The notes: generated by a model from the sequence alone, not told the origin. A stretch of 64,000 bases of DNA from UBA11740 sp049273695 (GCA_049273695.1 JBASRE010000044.1:62001-126000), one strand, 5' to 3'; positions 8,656 to 18,057 are shown, counted from the stretch's first letter. Made by a program: numbers and translations.

Positions 8656-8903
8656 GTGGTGCTCCGTGAGTGTGTTTGTACTTCAATCGTTGAGCGTGGA
8701 AACCTCAGCATCCGAACCAGTGTGCGCCGCCTGACGCGCTTAACAAATGCGTTTAGTAAGAAGTGGGTCAACCACAGAGCGATGCTGGCGATCTATTTCG
8801 CGTTCTATAACCTTCTGCAGGATTCACAGTTCGATCCGTTGCACTCCGGCGATGGAAAGCGGAATCACTCAGCACGTATGGACCGTGAGGGATTTACTTC
8901 AAG

Positions 8904-9231
8904 CTACTTAGCAACAGGATAAAGGCTGCGCACGACTGTTCTAAAACTAAAGCCAATAACACCATCGATTACACCAAGTGCCATGCGTGTGCTGCATCCG
9001 GTCCAACTAGACCAGCCTTCGCACGGTGTCCAAAAGAACGACACTATTAAGATTACTGAGAACACAACAAACGCTGCTAGCAAGAAGCGAAAGATCGTCT
9101 TGGTTTGCTGAATTCGCTGGAGACCGGCTAAGGCATCGACCTGCTCAGGCGTGGGCGGTGGAGGTGCGCTCTCGAATTCTTGACGAAGTTTGGTTGAGAA
9201 TCTAGAGTGGCGTGTATTCTCTTTGGTGCAT
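8904..9231 (-). pseudogene. Possible decayed small membrane-protein gene
   Basis: On the minus strand a frame ending in TAG at 8904-8906 encodes a Pro-rich start (ESAPPPPTPEQVDALAGL), a membrane helix (FRFLLAAFVVFSVILIVSFFW), and a second short hydrophobic stretch near its end. That frame has no ATG, GTG or TTG before the proline-rich part and meets a TGA upstream. An ATG at 9231 in another frame gives MHQREYTPL before a TAG, so one small frameshift near 9203 would join the two. It may be a broken gene, or a coding-like stretch without function. The rest of the 8656-9345 gap shows no gene on the plus strand that I would support. Confidence 0.3.
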
Positions 9232-9345
9232 TTGGTGGTCCTGGTTGTTCAAGTAAATAGCAACCGTCTTCAAGGTTCTTTGCTTTGCGGCCAGCACTCT
9301 TAATCAACTTACATCGAAACGCCCATCGCCTAGGTGGATACCCTC

Positions 9346-12300
9346 ATGACAAAAGACGCTCATCTTATGAAGTCCTCCGTTCGCAAAGCCCTAAAGAAAT
9401 CCCGATGCTGCGGAAACATGCGCATGCCACGTTCGGTGATTGCGCTCTGTCTGCTCTCGTTCTTCACATATCTCATGCAAGCCCAATCGCTGCCGAATTC
9501 TGCCGCGAGCCGGGCGAATCAGGGCGAAGAGCTACCGACGCTGGTGTCAAATCAACCCGTCACAAAAGAACTGAGCGCATCCGATCCGCATGAGTATCAG
9601 TTTTCCCTCGCTGCGGGCGAGTTCCTGCACATAGACGTGGAGCAGGTTTCAGTTGACGCGGTTGTGGAATTGCTCGGGCCGACCGGTAATAAGCTCACGG
9701 AGGTCGACAATCCGAACGAGACACTTGGGGTCGAGACGCTCTACTGGGTGACGGAGGCCGCCGGCACGTACCGGATCCGCGTTCGAGCTTACAGCAGCAA
9801 GACGCGAGCCGGAAGCTACGTGGCCCGACTGGTGGAGCGGCGGCCCGGGACCCCGCGTGACAGCATTCTGATTGCGGCAGCGAAGGCTGAAGCTGAGGCG
9901 GACCAGCTCCGCGCCAAGAAAACGACTGAAAGCCTGGCTCGCGCCGTCGAGAAGTATGACGAAGCAGTGACGCGGTGGCGCGAGTTTGATGACCGTGAGC
10001 GAGTAGCCGCGACTCTTCATAAGCAGGTGCGTGCCCTGGTCGCTGCTGAACGCGTGCCGGAGGCGTTGGCGCCCGCATTGAAAGCGCTGGAAACTCAGAT
10101 CGAGGTCCATGGGAAGGACGGTACACCAATCCTGCCGGCGTTGTTTGTCCTCGCCGACCTCTATCAACGTCAATCGGATTTCGTCAAAGCGCAGGAGCAG
10201 AATGAACGCGCGCTTGGAATCCTGGAGAAGAACAATGCGGCCTCGTCGCCGCAGGCGAGTGATGCCTTCTTCGGCATCTCCCGCGCCCTGCTCGCACGGA
10301 AGGATGCCGGCGCGGCCCTGGCAGCTTATGAGAAGGGGCTGAAGATAGTTGAAAAAAATAGGGGCGCGCAGTCGCTGGCCTACCTCGACGCACTGATTGG
10401 CATGATTCGAATATACGACGAGCTGGGGCGGCGGGACGACGCGCGCGACCTTCTCCGAAGAGTCACGGACGCGTTGGCGAAGCAAAACGGCGAACTAACC
10501 CGAGAGCTCTCGCGCGTGCTGTACGCGGCGGCCAAAGCGGCGGCCGACCGCGACGATCATGCGACGGCGCAGTCAGTATACGAGCGCTTGGCCGGCATCT
10601 ATCTGGCGCTCAATGGTGCGAATTCGTCCGCCGAGGCGGGGGCCCTGAATGGTGTAGGAGACGCCCTCTCCGCGCTGGAGAAACACTCTGATGCGCGCGC
10701 TGCGTACGAGCGCGCCCTGAAAATCTATCTGGTTCTTTACAAGGAAGATCATCTGACTGTCGCCAACCAGTTATACCTCATCGCCCGTGAGTCAAATTCA
10801 GAAGGCCGTTACGACGACGCCCTCAAGGCCGCCGAACGCGCGGAGAAAATTTATGAGCGGAAGAAAGGTCCCGAGTCGGAGACAGTGGCGAATCTGCTCG
10901 TTTTCAAAGCCAAGATTTATGGAGGACTAAATGCGCGCGAGTCGGTGCTCGCTGCCTACGAAAGGGCGATAAAGATTTATGAGAAGACCGACGGGCCGAA
11001 ATCCCTGGCCGTCGCCAGCGCCTTAACGTCGGTCGCGGACGTCTACTCAGCGAAGGGCGATTATCCCGCGGCCCGCGCCCGGCGCGAACGTGCGATAGCC
11101 ATCTATGAGGAGAAAGAAGGGCCCGAGGGACGCTCCATCGGCTATCTGCTTGAAGTCACCAGCGACGATCTCTCTGTGGAAGCTGCCGCCGCCGCTGCGC
11201 GGCCGGTGCTCGAACGGGCTGCGCGGATCTACGAAAAACATTACGGGCCCGATTACTACAGGCTCGGCTACGTCCTTAGAGACTTGTCAGGAATCCTGTT
11301 GGCCCAGAACGACCTCATCAACGCGAAGCTAAAGGCTAATGGTGCGGTCAGAATTCTGGAGAAGCACTTCCCCAGTTCCAACTCGGTTGCTTCGGCACTC
11401 ACGTTTAATTTCCTCATCAGTTATATGTTAGGAGACGATGCGGGAGCCCAGCAGGCGGCAGAGCGGGCCTTAGCGATCTACGACAAACAACCGGAACCGG
11501 ATTACGAGACGATGGTCGGCCTGTTCGGTGAGTATGGCATCTACCTGGCGGGGAAAGGTGACTTGAATAAGGCGCGCCAAATGCTCGATCGGTCGATGGA
11601 CATCGGCACGCAGAAGTTCGGTTCCGCGCACGCCGTAATGATCCAACCCCACAGCAATCTGGCCGTTCTCCTCGCCATTCAGGGCGACGGTGTTGCAGCT
11701 ATGGCGCACCTCGAACTCGCACTTAAGATTGCAGACACGACGGTCGAAGCAGGGAGTCCGCAACTCGTCAGCACGCTTCAGAACCTTGCTTTAATTTATC
11801 AGGAACGCGACGCCGTAAAGGCGCTCGAATTGATCGGACGGGCCGAAGTCATCGCCAGGAAAATATTGGGCGTCGACCACTTTCGTATGGGGTTCATCCT
11901 GCTTACGAAAGCCCATATCTTAGTCAACCAGGATGACCTTGTGGGCGCCGAAAAGTTGATCGAGGAGTCACTGAAAATCTTCGGAAAGAATCAAAACGTC
12001 GATTACTTCGGGGCGGTGCAGGCACTCAATCTTAAGTCCACCGTTAAGCGCCGGCAGGGAAACACGACCGCCGCCCGCACGTCTCTTGAAGAGGCACTGC
12101 GCTTGCTGGAGAACACTCAGAGCCTGGGCGCTTTTATTGCCGTCCCGATTCTCAACGATCTTGGCTGGCTCGAAATGTCGCAAGGCAACTTTCCAGAGTC
12201 GCGCAGCGCCTTTCTCAAAGCGGCAAACCTCACCAATTCACACATCAAGAACACGCTCTGGGCGCTGTCATTCGCCGAACAGAAAACCTTCCTCAATCAG

Positions 12301-13839
12301 GAACTTCCGCAGCAGGTGTCGGGCGCGCTCTCGTCTTTCCGCATGGGCGGCCAACTCGAAAAAGCATACGAAATTGTCTTCCGTTGGAAGGGAGAGTTGG
12401 TCCACGCACTGCGCCGGCAGACGACCATTGCACGTCTGGCTAATAGTGAGATAAACAAGGCGAGCATCGCGAAGCTTCAAAGCCTGAAGAATCAGATTAT
12501 CGGTTTGCGTTACCAGGGCGACGCGATCGCGCCTGAAGAGTGGCAACGGCGAAACGACGCGCTGACACGAGAGAAGGAGGCGATCGAAAGGGAACTCGGG
12601 CGAGCGCTCCCACCGGGCGATTTGGAAGATCCCCTCGCGGGCGGGATCAAGGAGTTTCAGAAGCTCTTAAGGTCCGACGAAGTCTTCGTTGATATTTACA
12701 AGTACGACGTCAAATGCCAGTGTGGGGATGAGTACTACGCCGCCATTATCACGGGACCGGCAGGCCTACCCGTCTTGGTGGATTTAGGGTCGGCCAAGGT
12801 TGTCAACCGCGCCGTGTTCTTATGGCTCGATGATACTCTCAGCGGGCGCAGGGCAGACGCATCATGGCAGAGCCTGGCTGCGCTACTGTGGGCGCCATTG
12901 ACTAAATCGCTGCCCGCAGGGGCTCACAAAGTGTGGCTCAGCCCCGAAGCCGACTTATCACGTATTCCCTGGCATCTGCTGCCTTCGTCGTTCGAGCGAG
13001 AGCGCGGCCTCCTGCTTTCGCAAACGGACTCGGCGCGCGAGGTGGCGCGGTTGCGACGCACGCCAATGACTACTGGCATGGAGGGCAAGACGGTGCTGTT
13101 GGCCGGTAATGTTGACTTCAACGCCGGCGCCACACCCAAGACGACATCCTCAGGGCGGTCGTTCAAGCCGCTAAGCGAGACCGCGCTCGAAGCCCGGGCC
13201 TTGCAGGATATGGCGCTACGGCTCAAGGCCAACGTCCTCTTGCTGACCGGATCGGCCGCCGATAAGAAATCCATCCGGCAGAAATTACCGTCGGCATCTT
13301 ACGTCCACCTCGCGACGCACGGCTTTTTCTTTCGAGGGATGATGAACTCGCGTCCTGAGAACAGCCTCTTCTTGCAGAGCTCTTCGAACCTCGACGCGGC
13401 CGTCCGGAATAGCGGGCGTAATCCGCTGGTTGAATCCGGTATCGCGCTGGCGGGCGCCAATGTACGTAGTTTAGACATGACGGAAGGGCTTCTGACGGCG
13501 GAAGAAATCACAGGTCTTGATCTCAGCAAGTGTGAGTTACTGACTCTTTCCGCCTGCGAGACCGGTCGCGGCGAAGAAGTAACGGGCCAGGGCATCATGG
13601 GACTGCGGGCCTCGGTGATGGCCGCCGGCTCACGCAGCATGCTGATGTCTCTCTGGAAGGTCCCAGACAGGTCAGCGTTGAAATTCATGGACGCCTTCTA
13701 CTCCAACCTCTGGGTGAAAAAGATGCCAAAGGCTGAGGCACTGCTGCGTGCGCAGGAACAAGTGCGCGACGATGCCTCGGGCCTTTACAAGGAACCGATT
13801 CACTGGGCAGCGTGGGTCTTAGTTGGTGAGGGCTGGTAG
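9346..13839 (+). CDS. Exported TPR-CHAT caspase-like protein
   Basis: A 1,497-residue protein. After a hydrophobic export signal (residues ~26-44, VIALCLLSFFTYLMQAQ) comes a ~100-residue beta domain resembling bacterial pre-peptidase domains (HEYQFSLAAGEFLHIDV ... GTYRIRVRAYSS). About 850 residues of tetratricopeptide repeats follow, with repeating AYERALKIYEK units. The C-terminal ~330 residues form a CHAT domain, a caspase-like clan CD peptidase fold. The dyad is present: His1325 in YVHLATHGFFF and Cys1404 in LTLSACETGRGE. Start set at ATG 9346 because AGGTGG lies eight bases upstream; GTG 9334 and ATG 9367 are alternatives. It is first in an apparent operon with a FecR-like and a CHASE2 protein. 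Probable role: a protease whose repeats sense or bind a partner. Target and exact location are unknown. Confidence 0.9.
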   Translation: MTKDAHLMKSSVRKALKKSRCCGNMRMPRSVIALCLLSFFTYLMQAQSLPNSAASRANQGEELPTLVSNQPVTKELSASDPHEYQFSLAAGEFLHIDVEQVSVDAVVELLGPTGNKLTEVDNPNETLGVETLYWVTEAAGTYRIRVRAYSSKTRAGSYVARLVERRPGTPRDSILIAAAKAEAEADQLRAKKTTESLARAVEKYDEAVTRWREFDDRERVAATLHKQVRALVAAERVPEALAPALKALETQIEVHGKDGTPILPALFVLADLYQRQSDFVKAQEQNERALGILEKNNAASSPQASDAFFGISRALLARKDAGAALAAYEKGLKIVEKNRGAQSLAYLDALIGMIRIYDELGRRDDARDLLRRVTDALAKQNGELTRELSRVLYAAAKAAADRDDHATAQSVYERLAGIYLALNGANSSAEAGALNGVGDALSALEKHSDARAAYERALKIYLVLYKEDHLTVANQLYLIARESNSEGRYDDALKAAERAEKIYERKKGPESETVANLLVFKAKIYGGLNARESVLAAYERAIKIYEKTDGPKSLAVASALTSVADVYSAKGDYPAARARRERAIAIYEEKEGPEGRSIGYLLEVTSDDLSVEAAAAAARPVLERAARIYEKHYGPDYYRLGYVLRDLSGILLAQNDLINAKLKANGAVRILEKHFPSSNSVASALTFNFLISYMLGDDAGAQQAAERALAIYDKQPEPDYETMVGLFGEYGIYLAGKGDLNKARQMLDRSMDIGTQKFGSAHAVMIQPHSNLAVLLAIQGDGVAAMAHLELALKIADTTVEAGSPQLVSTLQNLALIYQERDAVKALELIGRAEVIARKILGVDHFRMGFILLTKAHILVNQDDLVGAEKLIEESLKIFGKNQNVDYFGAVQALNLKSTVKRRQGNTTAARTSLEEALRLLENTQSLGAFIAVPILNDLGWLEMSQGNFPESRSAFLKAANLTNSHIKNTLWALSFAEQKTFLNQELPQQVSGALSSFRMGGQLEKAYEIVFRWKGELVHALRRQTTIARLANSEINKASIAKLQSLKNQIIGLRYQGDAIAPEEWQRRNDALTREKEAIERELGRALPPGDLEDPLAGGIKEFQKLLRSDEVFVDIYKYDVKCQCGDEYYAAIITGPAGLPVLVDLGSAKVVNRAVFLWLDDTLSGRRADASWQSLAALLWAPLTKSLPAGAHKVWLSPEADLSRIPWHLLPSSFERERGLLLSQTDSAREVARLRRTPMTTGMEGKTVLLAGNVDFNAGATPKTTSSGRSFKPLSETALEARALQDMALRLKANVLLLTGSAADKKSIRQKLPSASYVHLATHGFFFRGMMNSRPENSLFLQSSSNLDAAVRNSGRNPLVESGIALAGANVRSLDMTEGLLTAEEITGLDLSKCELLTLSACETGRGEEVTGQGIMGLRASVMAAGSRSMLMSLWKVPDRSALKFMDAFYSNLWVKKMPKAEALLRAQEQVRDDASGLYKEPIHWAAWVLVGEGW

Positions 13840-13871
13840 AAGTTCTGACATTCATGTAGGGGGAACCGGAC

Positions 13872-14801
13872 ATGCAGCAATGTACCAAGCTACCGTCTCA
13901 GGAACTCGGTTACCAGGAAGAATTCTTAGCGCGATCGTCCGTCTACTCGGCTCGCCTTTGCTCCGCTGTCGCCAGGCGCGCGGCCCGTGCGCTATTGCCT
14001 GTCTTCGGTTTTCTCCTGCTGTCGTCGGCGTGCGCCCAGACGGCACTCGCCCAAGAGTACGCCGGGCTATTGCTTGAGATGAGCGGCAACTGGACCGTTC
14101 GTGTTAACGGTGAAGAGAGAAAGCTTGAACCGGGACAGGGTCTGCGAACGGGCTCGCTTGTGCGACCTGCTTCTCAAGACGCGAGAGTCGTCATCCACCT
14201 GGGCAACGACCGCGTCGTTAGGTGCACGGACAAAGACTACTCAGCTTGCTCGCTTCCCTTCGTCGCGCCGAGAAAGTCCACTCCGAGAGGGCGCTTTTGG
14301 AGGACCATCGTATACCTCATCAGTGGAAAGCAGATCGAAGGAGTCGAAACAATGAGCCGTGGAGACACGGGGGCGTTGACGGAAGCCGTCATCCGACTTG
14401 ACGGCGAGAGAGTGTATCTGGGCGCGGTCTTCAAAGACATGCAGCCGAGCGCATACTTGCTGCGCTTCGAACGCCGGGAATCCACCGGCCCAACGCACGA
14501 TTTGCCCGAGTTCCGCTACCAATGGGAGCCGAAAAAACCCGCCGGTGTATTAGTTCCAGGCCTCACGCCGGGCTTCTTCCGGGTGTTGGAACTCGACGAA
14601 AACCGACTGCCTAAAGGCAACGCTTCATGGGTGCTGGTGGATCCTCCCGCACGTCATAAGGAAGACGCAAGGAAGTTTCGTCAGGCTGTCGCATGGACAA
14701 AAAGCTGGAGCAGCGATCTTGGCACTCCGGCGGCACGCACCTTCCTGCGCGCCTACCTTCTGTCACTTCACGAGTCCGCCATAAAGAAGAAAGCGCTATG
14801 A
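13872..14801 (+). CDS. Exported FecR-like protein in the TPR-CHAT operon
   Basis: A 309-residue exported protein of unknown function. A signal peptide with a long n-region ends near residue 62 (LLPVFGFLLLSSACAQTALAQ). Just after it, WTVRVNGEERKLEPGQGLRTGSLV and DARVVIHLGNDRVVRC resemble FecR-type domains, which sense or bind a ligand outside the cytoplasm. The remainder contains a beta-rich segment (PEFRYQWEPKKPAG, then GFFRVLELDEN) and a helical C terminus. It starts 32 bases after the CHAT gene, with GGGGGA before the ATG. Its TGA overlaps the ATG of the CHASE2 gene (ATGA at 14798-14801), so the three are almost certainly one operon. It probably links the exported CHAT protein to the membrane sensor. 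Confidence 0.75.
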   Translation: MQQCTKLPSQELGYQEEFLARSSVYSARLCSAVARRAARALLPVFGFLLLSSACAQTALAQEYAGLLLEMSGNWTVRVNGEERKLEPGQGLRTGSLVRPASQDARVVIHLGNDRVVRCTDKDYSACSLPFVAPRKSTPRGRFWRTIVYLISGKQIEGVETMSRGDTGALTEAVIRLDGERVYLGAVFKDMQPSAYLLRFERRESTGPTHDLPEFRYQWEPKKPAGVLVPGLTPGFFRVLELDENRLPKGNASWVLVDPPARHKEDARKFRQAVAWTKSWSSDLGTPAARTFLRAYLLSLHESAIKKKAL

Positions 14802-16375
14802 ACCGGAAGTGGATGGCAACTATCAAGGCGCGAATACTCGCTTTTCTGCGGCTTTTGAAAAATTGTCTCGCAGACCTTCGAAAGATTCTGACCGCTAGGG
14901 GGCTGACGCTCGGCGCGCGCCTTCTCAAAGCGATCCCGCTCATTCTGATTTTCATCCTGGTGACGCTCTTTCTGGAGCATGGCGGTTGGCTACGCAGCTT
15001 CGAAACGGCGGCGCTCGACGCTTTCCTCTTGCTGCGCCAGCCATTAGAGGCAAAGCAAGTCGTGATCGTCAGCATAGACGAGCACGATTACAAAGAAGAC
15101 TTCAATGAGACCAGCCCACTCGCCCCTGACAAGCTCAACAAGATCATTGAAGCGGTGGCGAAGGGCAAACCCCGTCTCATTGCCATCGACCTGGATACCT
15201 CAGCCCAGGTCTTCCGTAACCTGCAGCCGCCCGCCGGCACTCCGATAGTTTGGGCGCGTGGGGCGAAGCCGACGGGAAACGAGCCAGGAACCACCGCCTC
15301 TGCGGGCGGCGATAGCGCGGAGGGAAGTTTTTCGTCCGTCAGCAGAACCTTATTCAATCGCCTAAACCCCTTCCACAGAGAGGAACGACTCTACGAGATC
15401 GGCGACGTGCTGGGCGGCGCGGGCAACGATCTCCCTTCGGGCGCTGCCCTGCTCCTTCGTGACGTGGACAGCGGAGTCCGCCGCTATCGTCGCACGTTTA
15501 AGACGACCGACCAGAAGCATCCCGCCATTGAGTCCTTCCCTTGGGCCGTTGTCCGCGAGTACAAAAAGCAAGAGTCACAACGAGAGGGCGGTGGCGACGA
15601 ACCGGAGGAGGGTTGGGTCATTAACTTTGTCGTTGACGAGAAGTCTTTCCGCTCCTACCCGAGCTCTGCGGTGGTTCGCGCCTCTAAAGGCACTGGATGG
15701 GGCGAAGGTGACAACGCCCTCGTCAAGGACAAGATCGTCTTGCTTGGAGGGATGTATCGCGTCGCGCGCGACCTGCACTCGACCCCTTCCGGACCAAAGT
15801 ATGGTGTTGAGCTGGTCGCCTACGCCGTCGAGTCAGAGTTGCAAGGAAAAACCATTAGCCCGCCGCCGAAGCCGATCATCTGGATCGCCGAGTTGCTCGT
15901 CGGCTTTGCGCTCGTGCTCGTGTATGACAGGTTTCAACATCGGAGGTGGGCGCTGAGAATCACCCTAACTGCTATCCCGTTACTCGCCTTGCTCGCCAGT
16001 TTCATCGTCTTCTCGTCACTCTCGATGTGGGTTACATTTATGCCTGTGCTCCTGGTCGTCTTCGTCCAGCAGCTCTACGAGGACTTGCAGCATTACCGCA
16101 AAAGGAAAATGGAGGACATCTACGAAGAAACTAAGGGACTTTGGGCAGAGCTGCGACAACTATGGAAGGATTTAAGGCAGTTCCGGACGACTCTCAACGC
16201 CGACCTGCCGCAGAATCCTGGCCCGGAATTCACCAACAACGAGGCTGTTCCCGGGCCAGGACTCGACGGCCTAAAGTTAACAACTGGAGCGCCTGAGCGC
16301 TCCACGGCTCCCTGCATAACCAAAGGCGCCAAGCAGAGCAGCCAAGTCTTGCCGGCACGCGACCGTCCGAAGTGA
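14798..16375 (+). CDS. CHASE2-domain membrane sensor without output domain
   Basis: A 525-residue inner-membrane protein. A transmembrane helix near residues 45-66 (LKAIPLILIFILVTLFLEHG) is followed by a CHASE2 extracytoplasmic domain: TAALDAFLLLRQP, VVIVSIDEHDY and PRLIAIDLD, then a Gly-rich insert, then VLLGGMYRVARDLHSTP and YGVELVAYAVESEL. Three closely spaced membrane helices follow (IIWIAELLVGFALVLVYD; ITLTAIPLLALLASFIVFSSL; FMPVLLVVFVQQL). CHASE2 usually sits on kinases, diguanylate cyclases or adenylate cyclases. Here only a ~100-residue charged helical tail follows, with no recognisable output domain. ATG 14798 overlaps the previous stop. As last gene of the CHAT operon it is a plausible sensor or membrane anchor for it. 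Confidence 0.85.
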   Translation: MNRKWMATIKARILAFLRLLKNCLADLRKILTARGLTLGARLLKAIPLILIFILVTLFLEHGGWLRSFETAALDAFLLLRQPLEAKQVVIVSIDEHDYKEDFNETSPLAPDKLNKIIEAVAKGKPRLIAIDLDTSAQVFRNLQPPAGTPIVWARGAKPTGNEPGTTASAGGDSAEGSFSSVSRTLFNRLNPFHREERLYEIGDVLGGAGNDLPSGAALLLRDVDSGVRRYRRTFKTTDQKHPAIESFPWAVVREYKKQESQREGGGDEPEEGWVINFVVDEKSFRSYPSSAVVRASKGTGWGEGDNALVKDKIVLLGGMYRVARDLHSTPSGPKYGVELVAYAVESELQGKTISPPPKPIIWIAELLVGFALVLVYDRFQHRRWALRITLTAIPLLALLASFIVFSSLSMWVTFMPVLLVVFVQQLYEDLQHYRKRKMEDIYEETKGLWAELRQLWKDLRQFRTTLNADLPQNPGPEFTNNEAVPGPGLDGLKLTTGAPERSTAPCITKGAKQSSQVLPARDRPK

Positions 16376-16494
16376 TGTGCAACTTTTCGAAGGGACGAAG
16401 GCAAAGCGATGGCCGAAATTAGGGGTTTTGTGCCCAAAAACTTTTTCTAAGACGACCAACACAGATTTACCCCACTACCCTTTTTTTGCGCGCC

Positions 16495-16523
16495 TTGACA
16501 CCCCCGGCTTCGCTCCCCATAAT
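16495..16523 (+). promoter_or_regulatory. Sigma-70 type promoter of rpsT
   Basis: A perfect -35 TTGACA (16495-16500), a 17-base spacer and -10 CATAAT (16518-16523). Transcription would start near 16530, leaving a leader of about 60 bases before the rpsT ATG. It is the best housekeeping-type promoter in the window. Confidence 0.8.
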
Positions 16524-16592
16524 CTCTAATTTCGCGTTGAGGCCAAATCGATGTCCTTGGCGCCGCAGTTCAGGAATTCGGAGAGTTTTTTA

Positions 16593-16859
16593 ATGCCTAA
16601 TCATAAATCAGCAGAGAAACGCGTGCGACAGAGCGAGCGTCGTCGCGTCATTAATAAAAGCAATCGCACGAGATTACGCACCTCGATCAAGAACCTGCGC
16701 AATGCGTTAGCGAAAGACACCGGCAAAGACGCCGCCGCGCTCTTGCCGAAAACAGTCTCGGAAATCGACAAGGCTGTGCAGAAGGGCGTGCTACATCGCA
16801 ACGCCGCCGCGCGCCATAAGTCGCGCTTGACGGTCCGGGTCACCCAGGCTGCCAAGTAA
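16593..16859 (+). CDS. rpsT: 30S ribosomal protein S20
   Basis: An 88-residue, very basic protein of the S20 family, a primary 16S rRNA-binding protein of the small subunit. It starts MPNHKSAEKRVRQSERRR and continues with the usual helical Lys/Arg pattern (NKSNRTRLRTSIKNL, then VHRNAAARHKSRL-like VLHRNAAARHKSRL). Length is normal for the family. ATG 16593 is preceded by GGAGAG; a longer frame from 16551 would add a non-homologous extension and is rejected. It has its own promoter upstream and terminator downstream, so it is monocistronic. Confidence 0.97.
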   Translation: MPNHKSAEKRVRQSERRRVINKSNRTRLRTSIKNLRNALAKDTGKDAAALLPKTVSEIDKAVQKGVLHRNAAARHKSRLTVRVTQAAK

Positions 16860-16881
16860 CAAGAGTTCAAAGTCACGACAC

Positions 16882-16919
16882 GTGAGGCGGATCGTTAATC
16901 GGTCCGCCTCACTTTTTTT
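16882..16919 (+). terminator. Rho-independent terminator after rpsT
   Basis: GTGAGGCGGA (16882-16891) pairs with TCCGCCTCAC (16903-16912), followed by TTTTTTT. It is a ten-base-pair stem, one of the clearest terminators in the window. Confidence 0.92.
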
Positions 16920-16940
16920 GTCGAGAGGTGTCTAGCGGTG

Positions 16941-16959
16941 CGCACGCCTCTGGCGTGCT
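16941..16959. repeat. Dispersed GC-rich hairpin repeat, copy 1
   Basis: CGCACGCCTCTGGCGTGCT forms a small stem (GCACGCC/GGCGTGC). A near-identical copy (one base different) lies at 43587-43605. It is followed by two more short inverted stretches before the next gene. Confidence 0.55.
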
Positions 16960-17021
16960 ATTGAAGAGCGGACACGCCGGACGCGGGCGTACCATGCCCG
17001 CTTTCTTCTGGAGGAATGATC

Positions 17022-17471
17022 ATGGAAATTTATTACAAAACCGACGACGAAATTCACGCGCTCGTCTCGGCGTTCGAGGCTTGCAGTTTTCATCCTTCGG
17101 AGTTTCGCCACTACCAGCACCTGACGGTGGCGTTGTGGTATGTCCGGCATCTTTCGCCGGACGAGGCGAGCGCGAAAATGACAAAAGGGATTCGCCGGCT
17201 GGCGGAGACGTACGGCAAGATGGGCTATCACGAAACCATTACGCTGTTTTGGTTACGTATCGTCGCGAACTTTGTCGCCGAGCATCGAGCAAATGATTCG
17301 CTTAGCGAGACGGCGAACGCGCTGATCCATCGCTGCAACGACAAGGACTTGATTGGTCGGTTCTACTCGACTGAGCTTTTGGCGACAGACAAAGCTAAAG
17401 CCGAATGGGTCGAGCCGGACTTGAAAGCTTTGCCGGAATCGACTCGGACCGCTCAGGCGCTGACTACTTAA
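17022..17471 (+). CDS. Conserved hypothetical protein
   Basis: A 149-residue soluble, mainly helical protein of unknown function. Notable are a His/Tyr-rich early segment (SFHPSEFRHYQHLTVALWY) and a later YHETITLFWLRI. There is no signal peptide or membrane segment. GGAGG lies seven bases before ATG 17022, which decides the start over the ATG at 17016. Its stop overlaps by eight bases the end of the convergent exported-protein gene. I do not recognise the family with certainty. Confidence 0.75.
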   Translation: MEIYYKTDDEIHALVSAFEACSFHPSEFRHYQHLTVALWYVRHLSPDEASAKMTKGIRRLAETYGKMGYHETITLFWLRIVANFVAEHRANDSLSETANALIHRCNDKDLIGRFYSTELLATDKAKAEWVEPDLKALPESTRTAQALTT

Positions 17472-18057
17472 TCTCGTCCAGCTTTTCCTTTGCCTGCACG
17501 ATCATCCATCGCAACTTGGTGAAATCATCGAGGGTGAGCAAAATGCGCGAGCGCTCGAAATAGCCGCCTTCGATCGCGGCCGCTATGCCACCGCTCGTTT
17601 GCTTAAAAACGATGATTTCGAAATCGCCGCGCGTACGATAGTGCAGTTCAAAGTGCGTCAGCTTCGTGGTTGAATCGTCGGCCTTCGCCATTGCATCGAA
17701 AGCCTTGACGAGGTCGTCGATTTCTTCGTAATCGATCAGGCAGCGAACGTCACCGGGATCCGGGCTATTAATTGTTATCGTCACTCCGGTGGCGCGCGCT
17801 GAGTTCCCCGCCTCACGAATCTCCGTTGCCTCTACTCGGGCCGATCCGTTTTGTGCTCTAAGCGTGGCGACCCAGGTGCGGCCTTTAATCAGCACGGCTG
17901 ATGGCCGGGATTCGAATTCTTCCAGCTTGTTGCGCGGCGCGTAAAAATTAGCGTCCCGCTGAGGTGGTAAACGCCGCCAACGCTCCTGCGCGACCACACA
18001 GGTTGAAAAACCAGCGAACAGGATCGCGGCCATGGTTAGTAACCGAGTCAACTTCAT
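17464..18057 (-). CDS. Hypothetical exported protein
   Basis: A 197-residue protein with a clear Sec signal peptide (KLTRLLTMAAILFAGFSTCVVAQ). The mature part is mixed alpha/beta without Cys pairs or known catalytic motifs; it includes CLIDYEEIDDLVKAFDAMAK and a C-terminal helix LRWMIVQAKEKLDEIK. It is probably periplasmic. No neighbour on the same strand is close enough to form an operon. The gene overlaps the convergent one by eight bases at its 3' end. Function unknown. Confidence 0.75.
   Translation of the reverse strand: MKLTRLLTMAAILFAGFSTCVVAQERWRRLPPQRDANFYAPRNKLEEFESRPSAVLIKGRTWVATLRAQNGSARVEATEIREAGNSARATGVTITINSPDPGDVRCLIDYEEIDDLVKAFDAMAKADDSTTKLTHFELHYRTRGDFEIIVFKQTSGGIAAAIEGGYFERSRILLTLDDFTKLRWMIVQAKEKLDEIK

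Noticed and set aside
8653..8922. Plus-strand 89-codon open frame after the M48 terminator
   Set aside because: It begins inside the terminator tail, has no ribosome binding site or family resemblance, and overlaps the minus-strand coding-like remnant.
9649..10485. Minus-strand open frame of 278 codons inside the TPR-CHAT gene
   Set aside because: It mirrors the GC-rich codon pattern of the sense gene; no start context or homology.
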